A stretch of 47,864 nt of DNA from Treponema sp. UBA1793 (GTDB lineage: Bacteria; Spirochaetota; Spirochaetia; Treponematales; Treponemataceae): the NCBI GenBank assembly GCA_002314445.1, contig DCFX01000083.1, positions 17,146 to 65,009 of the forward strand, in the 5' to 3' direction. The position numbers and the translations under genes are program-made. Under the pieces are notes generated by a model, which saw nothing but the letters and a program-made list of their open reading frames with translations, was not told the DNA's origin and did not search any database. The number at the start of each line of letters is the position of its first letter. The first letter of the stretch is position 1. Of the stretch, positions 35,136 through 43,495 are shown piece after piece.

Positions 35136-36228
35136 GTTCTACAACCACCAGCTTGTAAGCACCACTGACATCTTTTACCCACTTGATGTCCTCTGCAAGA
35201 ACCTGACCTGCTTTTCCGATATCAAGATCAAAGCTCTTCGTATCTGCAATAATTGAAAATTTTACACTGTTGCAGTTTGACATCCACAGACGCGCACCAT
35301 TATTTGCCGTCATGGTAACAACATCGCCGTTGGTAAAATAGCTTTCCTCAGATGGTTTGTTATCCAGCCTGTATCGGAACTCACACGGACCACGGAATGT
35401 TGCATTTACTGTAAACGGATATGCACGTGTATCTTCAAGCACCACCTGCTGTTTATGTTTAGGTGCAGAGACATCAGTTGCAGCGGGAACATTTTCAGCA
35501 GGGGCTGTATCAGCAGCCGGAACGGTATCAACAGTATCCTGTTTTACAAGCATTCTGACTTCCGCGCCGCGGGAAGCGTCTGTCGCAGAAATGTCAGATA
35601 CATATACAATAATATCAGGGCGGGTATCGCCGTCAATATCAAGTTCCGACTCTTCGGCAAGATCCGTATATAATTTTCCAACGGGAGTATCAATTCCGAA
35701 GGACGAAAGCGTATCATTAACTGTAAGAACTATTTTTCCTTTTACGGTGGGAACAATAATCTGATCTCCGCGGAATAATCTGCCTGCAAAAGGTTTGCTT
35801 CCAAGCTCATATTTTTTAGCCGGCATTCCTTTTTCCACGACGATATTGCCGTTCTTATCGGAAGGTTTCCGGATAACCACAAAAACAATAATAAAAACAA
35901 CTGCCAGTACGGCAATACAGGATATTATTATGGTTAAAGGTTTTAAAAACGACGGTTTCTGTTTGACAAGAAGCCCGTCAGGAACGGGAGATTCCTGAAT
36001 AGACTTGCTCCGGTACAAAGAGAGAACTGATTCGGGATTTACATCAAGATATTCAGCATAATTCCGGAGGAAACCTATCATATAAGGTTCGCCGGGAAAT
36101 ATTGCCGCATCCTCGTTCTCAAGTCCGCGGATAAATTCAGGAGTAATTGCCGTTTCCCGGGCAGCAGTATCTATATCAAGCCCCTTATCTTCTCGAGCTT
36201 TTCTCAGGATTGTACCATAACTTTCCAT
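35128..36228 (-). CDS. RodZ-like helix-turn-helix membrane protein
   Basis: This 366-residue protein has an N-terminal Xre-type helix-turn-helix (about 1-75: GTILRKAREDKGLDIDTAA, then YMIGFLRNYAEYLDVNPE), as in RodZ. One membrane helix follows (about 97-120, TIIISCIAVLAVVFIIVFVVI), then a periplasmic part with a low-complexity Ala/Pro stretch and a C-terminal DUF4115-like beta domain. RodZ ties MreB filaments to the cell-wall elongation machine; that role is inference here. AGAGG lies about nine bases before the ATG. It ends by overlapping the rimO start. Confidence 0.8.
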   Translation of the reverse strand: MESYGTILRKAREDKGLDIDTAARETAITPEFIRGLENEDAAIFPGEPYMIGFLRNYAEYLDVNPESVLSLYRSKSIQESPVPDGLLVKQKPSFLKPLTIIISCIAVLAVVFIIVFVVIRKPSDKNGNIVVEKGMPAKKYELGSKPFAGRLFRGDQIIVPTVKGKIVLTVNDTLSSFGIDTPVGKLYTDLAEESELDIDGDTRPDIIVYVSDISATDASRGAEVRMLVKQDTVDTVPAADTAPAENVPAATDVSAPKHKQQVVLEDTRAYPFTVNATFRGPCEFRYRLDNKPSEESYFTNGDVVTMTANNGARLWMSNCNSVKFSIIADTKSFDLDIGKAGQVLAEDIKWVKDVSGAYKLVVVELD

Positions 36229-36246
36229 ACTGTTTAAGCCTCTGTT

Positions 36247-36936
36247 TTAATTAGAAAGAAGAAAATTATTATAATTGTTTGCAGACGACGGCGGATCATA
36301 AATAAATCGCTGATCCGAAATGTCCTGGTTAAGTTTATAATTTGTAAAATTGAAAATAAATTCATCACCTCGCGGCGTTACTGCATCTACCCTGCGAATC
36401 AGCTTAGTTCCTGCATCAATTGAAAGTTTTATTGAACGGAAAGCTTCTGCCGTATTGCGGCGGTTCAGAACAAGTTTAATTACCTTTTCATCGGATGTCT
36501 CATCAAGCGGAACGGGATCCTGGCCCGTCTCATATGCCACCGTATAGTAACGGCTCATAAGAGACAACCCCTGTGGAGTTGCAAGAGATGCACCGCCGCT
36601 GCCGCTGTCTGACTGAACGGACTGCTGGAGAATGGCGGAAGAATCAGGTAAATAGATGGTAAGCATATCGCCGTTAAAAAGAATAACCTGATCGGCAGGG
36701 TTTGAAAAATCAATACGAAGCAGATCGGGCCGCTTAAAAGAGACTTTCGCCGTCATCTGCTGTTTACCGGCAGACAAGTCCAAATCAGCTTCATAATCTT
36801 TTATTGATCCGTAATATTCAGAAACAGTTTTAAAATATGCGCTTGCAGTCGTAATAGTCTGGGCGTAAACTGTACCGCAGACTGTAAAAACAAAAAAAAC
36901 GGCCGCATGCAGAATAGTATTTTTTCTATTAAACAT
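36247..36936 (-). CDS. LolA-like periplasmic lipoprotein carrier
   Basis: This 229-residue protein has a signal peptide ending VCGTVYAQ. The mature part resembles LolA/LolB-type half-barrels, especially VSFKRPDLLRIDFSNPADQVILFNGD and the C-terminal FIFNFTNYKLN region. LolA ferries lipoproteins from inner to outer membrane. In a spirochete the machinery may differ, so the function is inferred from the fold. No Shine-Dalgarno sequence is present. A strong promoter (36943-36971) ends six bases before the ATG, which predicts a leaderless mRNA. The gene follows ftsH and precedes the rodZ-like gene by 18 nt. Confidence 0.8.
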   Translation of the reverse strand: MFNRKNTILHAAVFFVFTVCGTVYAQTITTASAYFKTVSEYYGSIKDYEADLDLSAGKQQMTAKVSFKRPDLLRIDFSNPADQVILFNGDMLTIYLPDSSAILQQSVQSDSGSGGASLATPQGLSLMSRYYTVAYETGQDPVPLDETSDEKVIKLVLNRRNTAEAFRSIKLSIDAGTKLIRRVDAVTPRGDEFIFNFTNYKLNQDISDQRFIYDPPSSANNYNNFLLSN

Positions 36937-36942
36937 GCAACC

Positions 36943-36971
36943 ATTTTAGTAGAGATATATCGTCACGTCAA
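36943..36971 (-). promoter_or_regulatory. Strong candidate promoter for the lolA-like operon
   Basis: On the minus strand TTGACG (36971-36966) and TAAAAT (36948-36943) are exactly 17 bp apart, each one base from the sigma-70 consensus. Only six bases separate the -10 box from the ATG, so transcription would start at or next to the start codon. Confidence 0.65.
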
Positions 36972-36978
36972 GTAATGT

Positions 36979-39027
36979 TTACTTTGATTCAGTATCCGAT
37001 GCCGGCAAAGCCTGCGGTTCCTGCTTTACAGATTCTACAAGTTCCTTGCAGTGGTCTTCCGCCTTGATGATTTCATCGAACTCTTTGCCGTCCATGGTTT
37101 CCTTTTCAAGAAGGCGTTTCGCTATGTATTCAAGAAGCTCCCTGTGATTTTTGAGCAGCTCAAGGACGACTTTATAGCGTTCTGCCATCATCCTTGCAAT
37201 TTCCTCATCAATATACTGCTGGGTAGTTTCCGAATACTCCCGTACGAGCTGAGGTTCGCCGCCGTTGTATCCCTGTCCCGATTTTCCGAGCGTCATATTT
37301 TTGAAACGATCGCTCATGCCGTAATCGGTAATCATTCTCCGGACAGTATCGGTTGCATGCTGAATGTCATTCGCTGCACCTGTCGAAATCTCGCCGAAAG
37401 TAATTTCTTCCGCCGCACGGCCTCCGAGCATGACATCAACTTCGCCGATAAGTTTCTTCTCACTCTTGAGATATACATCATCTTCCGGCAACTGCATCGT
37501 ATAGCCGAGTGCACCTATACCGCGGGGGATTATCGTAATTTTATGAACAGGATCGCTTCCCTTTGTAAAAGCAGCCACAAGCGCATGTCCTGTCTCGTGG
37601 TACGCGACAATACGCCGCTCGTCTTCTTTTACAACCCTCGTCTTTTTCTGCAGGCCGACAATCGTCTTCTCCACTGCCTCATCGAAATCAGGCATAGTGA
37701 CCTTTTTACGGCCACCCCGGACTGCCAGCAGAGCAGCTTCATTTACAATATTTGCAAGATCCGCACCGCTGAAACCCGCTGTCGAATGTGCAATAGCTCC
37801 AAAATCAACATCGCTGTCAAGCTTTACGTTCTGTGCATGTATACGCAGAATTGCTTCCCGTCCTTTTACATCCGGCCGGTCAACAACAACCTGGCGGTCA
37901 AAACGGCCGGGACGAAGCAGAGCCGGATCAAGAATATCAGGGCGGTTTGTCGCTGCAAGCACGATAAGTCCCTTCTCATTGTCAAATCCGTCCATCTCGA
38001 CAAGAAGCTGGTTCAATGTCTGCTCACGCTCATCGTTACCGCCGAGATTGGTCGTACGGCTCTTACCAATCGCATCAATTTCATCTATAAAAATAATACA
38101 CGGCGCCTTTTCGCGTGCAGTACGGAACAAATCACGTACACGGCTTGCTCCGACGCCGACAAACATTTCAACGAAATCGGAACCGCTGATACGGAAGAAC
38201 GGGACGCCTGCTTCACCGGCAACCGCACGCGCAAGCAGTGTCTTTCCCGTTCCCGGAGGCCCTACAAGAAGGACGCCTTTTGGAATCTTTCCGCCGATTT
38301 CCGTATATTTCTTAGGCTGCTTCAAAAAATCAACAACTTCAACAAGTTCTTCCTTTGCTTCGTCAACACCGGCAACGTCGATAAACCTGGTCTTAACATT
38401 ACCTTCGTCGACAGCTTTTGCGCGGGACTGTCCGGCATTGAAAATACTCCCCATACCGCCGCCCATGCCGCCGCCCATTTTGCGGAAAATAAAGAAATAC
38501 ATAAGGAAGATAAGTGCAAAAGGAATAATAATATTGATAAGGATCTGAACAAGATAATTGTTCTGCTTCATCACAAATTTATATTCGACACCTTTTTCAT
38601 TGAGCAGATCTATAAAACTCTGCATAAGGACGCCGACAGTTTTGTATTCTGTCCTGTTTTTTGTCTGAGACGGGAACAGCAGATATCCCTTTGTATTTTT
38701 ATCTGCAGGTACAGATTCTTCAGGTCCATAGCCGATAAAATAGGTATCGCCTAATTCCACCGAAACAATTTTCCCGTCCTGAACAAGCTGCCTGAATTCA
38801 GAAAAACCAATAAGATCATCCGGTTTTGACATGACAAAAACATTTACTAATGCAAGAACGGCAAGAATAACAAGCATAATTCCCCAAAAAGGAAACCGGG
38901 GCCTGTTGTTGTTTGTATCTTTTTTCTTATCTTTGTCGTTATCTTCGGGACCTGCAAATTTAAAGAAGTTATATGGGTCTCTGTCACCGGGAGTGTCATT
39001 CTTTTTATCGTTAATCTCGTCGCTCAT
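36979..39027 (-). CDS. ftsH: ATP-dependent zinc metalloprotease FtsH
   Basis: This 682-residue inner-membrane AAA+ protease degrades misassembled membrane proteins and short-lived regulators. It has a charged N-terminus, membrane helix 1 (about 47-67) and membrane helix 2 (about 158-180), with a small periplasmic domain between. The AAA module has Walker A GPPGTGKT, Walker B IIFIDEIDAIG and the arginine-finger region RPGRFDRQV. The zinc site is HETGH. The start is the ATG at 39027, with AGAGG seven bases upstream; a TTG directly before it is not needed. It leads the eight-gene minus-strand train and has its own promoter at 39045-39073. Confidence 0.97.
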   Translation of the reverse strand: MSDEINDKKNDTPGDRDPYNFFKFAGPEDNDKDKKKDTNNNRPRFPFWGIMLVILAVLALVNVFVMSKPDDLIGFSEFRQLVQDGKIVSVELGDTYFIGYGPEESVPADKNTKGYLLFPSQTKNRTEYKTVGVLMQSFIDLLNEKGVEYKFVMKQNNYLVQILINIIIPFALIFLMYFFIFRKMGGGMGGGMGSIFNAGQSRAKAVDEGNVKTRFIDVAGVDEAKEELVEVVDFLKQPKKYTEIGGKIPKGVLLVGPPGTGKTLLARAVAGEAGVPFFRISGSDFVEMFVGVGASRVRDLFRTAREKAPCIIFIDEIDAIGKSRTTNLGGNDEREQTLNQLLVEMDGFDNEKGLIVLAATNRPDILDPALLRPGRFDRQVVVDRPDVKGREAILRIHAQNVKLDSDVDFGAIAHSTAGFSGADLANIVNEAALLAVRGGRKKVTMPDFDEAVEKTIVGLQKKTRVVKEDERRIVAYHETGHALVAAFTKGSDPVHKITIIPRGIGALGYTMQLPEDDVYLKSEKKLIGEVDVMLGGRAAEEITFGEISTGAANDIQHATDTVRRMITDYGMSDRFKNMTLGKSGQGYNGGEPQLVREYSETTQQYIDEEIARMMAERYKVVLELLKNHRELLEYIAKRLLEKETMDGKEFDEIIKAEDHCKELVESVKQEPQALPASDTESK

Positions 39028-39044
39028 CAAAAAACCTCTATTAA

Positions 39045-39073
39045 AATATACGCTTTATTATGTAATTTGTCGA
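39045..39073 (-). promoter_or_regulatory. Candidate ftsH promoter
   Basis: On the minus strand TCGACA (39073-39068) and TATATT (39050-39045) are 17 bp apart, each one base from consensus. The Shine-Dalgarno AGAGG (39039-39035) and the ATG follow closely, so the leader would be very short. Confidence 0.6.
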
Positions 39074-39110
39074 CACAAAAAGCAGCTTAACTATAAAAAT
39101 CTCTTTCCTG

Positions 39111-39137
39111 TAAAGTTTTTTCCAACACACCCGATAA
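39111..39137 (+). promoter_or_regulatory. Sigma-28 (FliA)-type flagellar promoter of fliS
   Basis: TAAA (39111-39114), fifteen bases, then CCCGATAA (39130-39137) match the sigma-28 consensus TAAA-N15-GCCGATAA at all positions but one, including the longer -35 form TAAAGTTT. It lies about 60 bases before fliS, a flagellar chaperone gene, which supports the call. Confidence 0.8.
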
Positions 39138-39182
39138 TATATGCGAATATCCGTTTTTAGGGTACTATTGAGGAGAAAGGAA

Positions 39183-39209
39183 ATGCGGGAGGTTAAAAAT
39201 GGGATATAA
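39183..39209 (+). other. Possible 8-codon upstream ORF overlapping the fliS start
   Basis: An ATG at 39183, with AGGAG about seven bases upstream, opens a frame MREVKNGI that stops at 39207-39209, just inside fliS. The fliS Shine-Dalgarno sequence lies within it. It may tune fliS translation, or it may be chance. Confidence 0.25.
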
Positions 39210-39639
39210 TCAGGCATACAACGCGTATAAGAGTGCAAATGTACGCACAGCAAGCCAGGGGCATCTTGTTGTGCTGCTTTATGAAGAAGCAGTCCGGCAA
39301 TTGTCTTCAGCTTCCGGTTTGTTTGATTCGGATGGAGATATAAAAGCTGTCAGTATTGAAAAGTTCAACAAGTGCCTGCAGAAAACAGAGGCAATTATTA
39401 CAGAGCTTCAGGTTTCGCTCAATATGGATAAAGGCGGTGAAATTGCTAAAAACCTCATGTCTCTGTATGTATACTTTAATAACGAGCTTCTGTCTGCAAA
39501 CATAAATCATGATAAGAAAAAAGTCGACTTCGTACTGGACATGATGAGTCAGCTTACTGATTCGTGGAGACAAGCTGCAAGCAGCACTGCAAATGCACCT
39601 GCGGCAGCGGTGACGAATGTACTGAATATAGAAGGATAA
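39199..39639 (+). CDS. fliS: Flagellin export chaperone FliS
   Basis: This 146-residue helical protein binds flagellin in the cytoplasm and prevents early polymerisation. The family signature is clear: YNAYKSANVRTASQGHLVVLLYEEAVRQL near the N-terminus, then FNKCLQKTEAIITELQVSLN. GGGAGG lies six bases before the ATG. A sigma-28-type promoter stands upstream, as expected for a late flagellar gene. The flgN-like gene follows 4 nt after its stop. Confidence 0.94.
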   Translation: MGYNQAYNAYKSANVRTASQGHLVVLLYEEAVRQLSSASGLFDSDGDIKAVSIEKFNKCLQKTEAIITELQVSLNMDKGGEIAKNLMSLYVYFNNELLSANINHDKKKVDFVLDMMSQLTDSWRQAASSTANAPAAAVTNVLNIEG

Positions 39640-39643
39640 TAAT

Positions 39644-40123
39644 ATGGCTGAACTGACACAACAGGAAGTAGACGAAAGAGTTGCGCTTCTCAAGCGTTTC
39701 CGGGCACTGCTCGTACAGCAGCGCAACAAATTCCGCGAATATCTCGAGGTTCTGGAAAAACAGCAGAAATCAATCGATTCGGAAGACACGGAATCAATTC
39801 TGGCTCATGCAGAACTTGAAGAACAGGTTGTTGCAAGCATTACAAATATTCAGAAGGTAATCGTACCTTTCTCTGAAATGTATACTTCTTTAAGCAGTTC
39901 AGCCGGACCGGAGGAAAAGGACTCGATTGAAACAGTTCAGAACGATTTAACAAATCTCCAGTCTCAGATTCTTACACAAAACAAAAAGAACAGAGAACTG
40001 CTCCGCGTTCATATTACGCAGATCCGCACACAAATGCAGCAGCTCAAAAATCCGTACCATGGCAGCCGGAGTGTTTACGCACAAAAAAACACTGTCGGGA
40101 AATTTATTGAAGTTCAGGCATAA
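39644..40123 (+). CDS. FlgN-like flagellar chaperone
   Basis: This 159-residue, almost wholly helical protein resembles the FlgN family of export chaperones for hook-filament junction proteins (about 10-130: long amphipathic helices, KFREYLEVLEKQQKSIDSED). Similarity is modest and the call leans on the fliS neighbour. AAGGA overlaps the end of fliS, so translation is probably coupled. folA follows 24 nt downstream. Confidence 0.75.
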   Translation: MAELTQQEVDERVALLKRFRALLVQQRNKFREYLEVLEKQQKSIDSEDTESILAHAELEEQVVASITNIQKVIVPFSEMYTSLSSSAGPEEKDSIETVQNDLTNLQSQILTQNKKNRELLRVHITQIRTQMQQLKNPYHGSRSVYAQKNTVGKFIEVQA

Positions 40124-40147
40124 TTCATTTTCAAAGGTAAAAACCTG

Positions 40148-40645
40148 ATGATTGCTATTGTCGCAGCATATTCAAAAAACCGCGTCATTGGGAAGGACGG
40201 AAAGATTCCCTGGAAACTGCGCAATGAACAGAAACGGTTCCGGGATTTAACAGTCGGAAAAGTTGTTATAATGGGACGTAAAACGTTCGAATCAATCGGA
40301 AGGCGTCTGCCTGACCGTATGACAATCGTTCTTTCCCGCACCCGCAATTTTACAGGCAGCTCCAATCTTTATACGGCACACAGTCTGCAGGAAGCGTTTG
40401 AATATGCAAAAATCCATGCGGATTTAAGCGATATATTTATTGCCGGCGGCGCCGGAGTATACGCAGAAGCTCTGCCTTTCTGCAGCAAAATGTATATTAC
40501 AGAAATTGATGCCGACACGGAGGGAAACGTCCAGTTCCCCGATTTTGATACATCCCTTTTTACAAAGACCATAGATGAAAAAGTTTCCGGCGACGTTCTT
40601 CCCTATTCGTACGTGACGTTTACACGAAAGGATGATCGATATTAA
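40148..40645 (+). CDS. folA: Dihydrofolate reductase
   Basis: This 165-residue enzyme reduces dihydrofolate to tetrahydrofolate with NADPH. Family landmarks are present: IVAAYSKNRVIGKDGKIPW (W22), GRKTFESIG, LSRT and IFIAGGAGVYAEALP. The catalytic acid at the position of E. coli Asp27 is Glu (E27), as in vertebrate and some bacterial enzymes. It follows the flagellar chaperones on the same strand with no obvious promoter of its own. AAAGG lies about ten bases before the ATG. Its 3' end overlaps the convergent cation-efflux gene by 26 bp. Confidence 0.94.
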   Translation: MIAIVAAYSKNRVIGKDGKIPWKLRNEQKRFRDLTVGKVVIMGRKTFESIGRRLPDRMTIVLSRTRNFTGSSNLYTAHSLQEAFEYAKIHADLSDIFIAGGAGVYAEALPFCSKMYITEIDADTEGNVQFPDFDTSLFTKTIDEKVSGDVLPYSYVTFTRKDDRY

Positions 40646-41792
40646 TAACACAGATACACTCAGGCCGGACATCTTTTACGCGGGCTGAAATTGTTTCACG
40701 AATGTATTCATCACTCTGACGGCAGCTCAGAGGTTTTACAATATCAAATATGACATTTGTATGAGTTCGTCCCGGAACAATTCTCAGGTCATGTACCGTA
40801 ATTCCGGAATCTATTAAAACGACTTCCGAAGAAACAAGCTCACGCAGACTTGTAACTTCATCGTTTTTCAAATCAATCGGATCCATATGAATCGTTACAA
40901 TACAGTTAAAACGCTTTTCCATGTCGGACTCAGCGTTGTCTATGACGTCGTGGAGTTCAAAAATATTAATATCCCCGGGAACCTCTGCATGGAGCGAAAT
41001 CATGGTACGCCCGGGACCATAATCGTGAACAACAAGATCGTGAACGCCCAGGACAGGCTCGTGTTTAATAACTTCTTCCTCTATATCCTTAACAAATTCC
41101 GGCAAGGGAGTCGAACCAAGGAGAGGATTAATTGTATCCCTTGCCGCAGTTATGCCGCTTATGACAATAAACACAGCAACGACTGAGCCGGCAATTCCGT
41201 CAAGCGGAACCGATGTATCAACAAAATGAGTAATGAGCATTGAGGCAAGAACTACGAATGTAGAAACCGTATCGCTCAGGCTGTCACGTGCAGTCGCTTC
41301 CATTGCAGCCGAGTTTATCTTTTTAGAAATGCTGTGGTTATACACATACATATAAAATTTTATAAGAATAGAAACGAAGAGCACCAGAACCGGAAGCAGG
41401 CCAGACTCTACCGGCTCAGGATGAAGAACGGCATTAACGGACGACTTCAACAGTTCAACACCGGCAAGTATAATAAGGAAAGAGACAATAAGCCCCGAAA
41501 TATATTCAAGCCGGCCGTGACCGAAAGGATGTTCCGAATCAGGCGCTTTTGAAGAAAATTTAAAACCGATTATCGTAATGATTGACGAACCTGCATCAGA
41601 GAGGTTGTTAAAGGCGTCTGCAGTAACGGCTACAGACGCAGCTGCAATTCCTGCAAACAGCTTGAACACAAAAAGCAGCACATTAAGAAAAACACCAAAC
41701 CCGCCGCAGATGACTCCGTATTTTTCATGAACTGCAGGATTTTCCGTATCGTCAGGATTTACTATGAATAATTTTGCAAGCAGTTTTATCAT
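40620..41792 (-). CDS. Cation diffusion facilitator (metal efflux) transporter
   Basis: This 390-residue inner-membrane protein has about six helices and a cytoplasmic C-terminal domain. The metal-site residues of the family are visible: Asp pair in DAFNNLSDAGSS, DSEHPFGHGRLEYI after helix 3, and Asp in ARDSLSDTVST. The C-terminal part is longer than usual, with what looks like two ferredoxin-like metal-binding units (MISLHAEVPGDINIFELHD; then TNVIFDIVKPL). It exports divalent metals such as Zn, Fe or Mn in exchange for protons; the ion cannot be told. No Shine-Dalgarno sequence is seen; a weak TATGCT lies six bases before the ATG. Confidence 0.9.
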   Translation of the reverse strand: MIKLLAKLFIVNPDDTENPAVHEKYGVICGGFGVFLNVLLFVFKLFAGIAAASVAVTADAFNNLSDAGSSIITIIGFKFSSKAPDSEHPFGHGRLEYISGLIVSFLIILAGVELLKSSVNAVLHPEPVESGLLPVLVLFVSILIKFYMYVYNHSISKKINSAAMEATARDSLSDTVSTFVVLASMLITHFVDTSVPLDGIAGSVVAVFIVISGITAARDTINPLLGSTPLPEFVKDIEEEVIKHEPVLGVHDLVVHDYGPGRTMISLHAEVPGDINIFELHDVIDNAESDMEKRFNCIVTIHMDPIDLKNDEVTSLRELVSSEVVLIDSGITVHDLRIVPGRTHTNVIFDIVKPLSCRQSDEYIRETISARVKDVRPECICVINIDHPFV

Positions 41793-41874
41793 GAATCAAG
41801 CATATCATGTTTTCACAGCAGAACGCAATGAATGCAAACAACATTACGATGGAAAACATCCGCGCTCCCCGCTT

Positions 41875-42822
41875 TTACTTTATAAAAAGTTCCGCAAGTT
41901 TCACAAAGGCAGGAACGGTAACGATACACAGCACCGACGTCACCGACACCATAAGACTTGTATACGACGCGTCTTTTTTGAACACGCAGGCAAACGTTGA
42001 AACGCTCATGCCGACCGGGCACAGGCTGGCGATATATACGACAAAAAGCATTTCCCTGATGTCCGCCATACCAGGAAAAAGACGATAAACGACATACAGA
42101 AAGGCGAGCACCACGACAGACGACACAATAAGACGGAGAACGGCAACTCTTACAATGCGCGATGTATACGATACACTACCCTCGCTTTTCCGGAACCCTG
42201 CAAACAGAAGACCGAGCAGAATCATAGACAACGCGGTGTTTAAATCAGAAATAAGGGACAATGTTTTTCCCAGCATTTCGGGAAGTACAGCAGGCACACA
42301 GAAGAGTACAAGCCCTGCTATAACAGCAAGGACATTAGGATTGGTTATAACTTTTTTCCATACGATGCGGCCGGACATCTGGTATTCACCGTATATCCAC
42401 AAATACACATTGAATACGACAATATACCCCATAAGGTAAAAAACACCGCCGGAACCGAATACACCATTGATAAGCGGAATACCAATAAATCCGCTGTTTG
42501 TAAATACAACACCAACCCGGTCAAGACCGTCCAGGACACGGCCGGATTCCGTCTTTGAGCGCACGCACAGCGTTACGACAAGAGTGAGCAGCAGATGAAT
42601 AAAAACAGATATGACAATAATGAATATCAGCTGTTTCATCTTTGCAGCATTGTACGGAATATTGAATGCATTCACTATAAGGCAGGGATTAACAAAATAC
42701 AGCAGCAGTCTGCTCAGAAACTGAGATTCAGTTTCCCCGAATTTATTCCTGCGTGAAAAGAAAAAAGAAAGCACAACAATAAGCAGCATAATGGCAAGCT
42801 GCTTAAAAACAAGAAAATACAT
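41875..42822 (-). CDS. AEC-family (auxin efflux carrier-like) transporter
   Basis: This 315-residue membrane protein has about ten helices in two similar halves, as in the AEC family. Family-typical segments are LLYFVNPCLIVNAF, FTNSGFIGIPLINGVFG and the second-half LLGLLFAGFR with SLCPVGMSV. Substrates of bacterial members include malate and other organic acids. I chose the ATG at 42822 because an extended -10 box ends seven bases upstream; a TTG at 42852 would add ten residues. It lies 43 nt after the DJ-1 gene and 82 nt before the cation-efflux gene. Confidence 0.88.
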   Translation of the reverse strand: MYFLVFKQLAIMLLIVVLSFFFSRRNKFGETESQFLSRLLLYFVNPCLIVNAFNIPYNAAKMKQLIFIIVISVFIHLLLTLVVTLCVRSKTESGRVLDGLDRVGVVFTNSGFIGIPLINGVFGSGGVFYLMGYIVVFNVYLWIYGEYQMSGRIVWKKVITNPNVLAVIAGLVLFCVPAVLPEMLGKTLSLISDLNTALSMILLGLLFAGFRKSEGSVSYTSRIVRVAVLRLIVSSVVVLAFLYVVYRLFPGMADIREMLFVVYIASLCPVGMSVSTFACVFKKDASYTSLMVSVTSVLCIVTVPAFVKLAELFIK

Positions 42823-42829
42823 GGGCTTG

Positions 42830-42838
42830 ATTATATCA
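42830..42838 (-). promoter_or_regulatory. Extended -10 promoter of the AEC transporter gene
   Basis: On the minus strand TGATATAAT (42838-42830) is a perfect TGn-TATAAT extended -10 element, which can work without a -35 box. It ends seven bases before the ATG at 42822. Confidence 0.55.
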
Positions 42839-42865
42839 ACAGTGCGGATCAATTACCAGATGTAA

Positions 42866-43489
42866 TTACCGCTGAATACTGCCGTCATGAATACGTTCTG
42901 CAGTTTTTTCACCGAACAGAATACGTACAAGTTCCATTGCAAACTGTTCGGCACAGCCAGGGCCGCGTCCTGTAACAATCGTACCGTCAGTAATAAACGG
43001 AACGTTCCGCACGAGCATGCTGTCTTTCATGCATTTCATCATGTTTTCTGAATTTCCGCAGTAGTCGATTATTCCCTCTTCCATGCCGGGATAGCATGTA
43101 TATTTATGGCCGGCAAGAATGCCTGTTTTAGAGAGGACTACAGCAGGAGCAGCACAGATTGCCGAGATAAGTTTCCCTTCAGCATAGCATTTCTGAATAA
43201 ACGTTATCACCCGGTGTTCTGCTCCGATGTTTGCCGCACCGGGCATTCCTCCCGGTATATACACGCAGTCGGGAAGTGCGTCATGCAGACCTGCAAGATA
43301 TTCATCAAGACCGCAGTCAGCGCTGACTGTCACTCCATGGGCGCCTGTCGGCATATTGAGGGCTTTCATTGTTGCAACAGGAACCGCAATCATGGAAACA
43401 TCACACTCTGCCCGCCGCAGATAATCAACTACGGTAAGAGCTTCGATTTCTTCAAATCCGTCAGAAAGAAAAACAGCCGCCTTTATCAT
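42866..43489 (-). CDS. DJ-1/PfpI-family protein
   Basis: This 207-residue cytoplasmic protein belongs to the DJ-1 subgroup (ThiJ/YajL-like). The strand-helix start AVFLSDGFEEIEAL carries the conserved Glu (E14), and LISAICAAPAVVL carries the reactive nucleophile-elbow Cys (C112). PGGMPGAANI and TGRGPGCAEQFAMELV are also typical. Members handle glyoxal damage or redox stress. The ATG at 43489 was chosen since the family begins there. It has no Shine-Dalgarno sequence; a -10 box ends six bases upstream. Confidence 0.92.
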   Translation of the reverse strand: MIKAAVFLSDGFEEIEALTVVDYLRRAECDVSMIAVPVATMKALNMPTGAHGVTVSADCGLDEYLAGLHDALPDCVYIPGGMPGAANIGAEHRVITFIQKCYAEGKLISAICAAPAVVLSKTGILAGHKYTCYPGMEEGIIDYCGNSENMMKCMKDSMLVRNVPFITDGTIVTGRGPGCAEQFAMELVRILFGEKTAERIHDGSIQR

Positions 43490-43495
43490 ACTATT

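Noticed and set aside
37051..38754. A 567-codon plus-strand frame
   Set aside because: It is antisense to ftsH, whose motifs are all intact; the composition is that of a shadow frame.
41807..41859. Inverted repeat ATGTTTTC/GAAAACAT before the cation-efflux gene
   Set aside because: The 8-bp arms are 37 bp apart and A/T-rich, so chance is likely; it was noted only as a possible operator.
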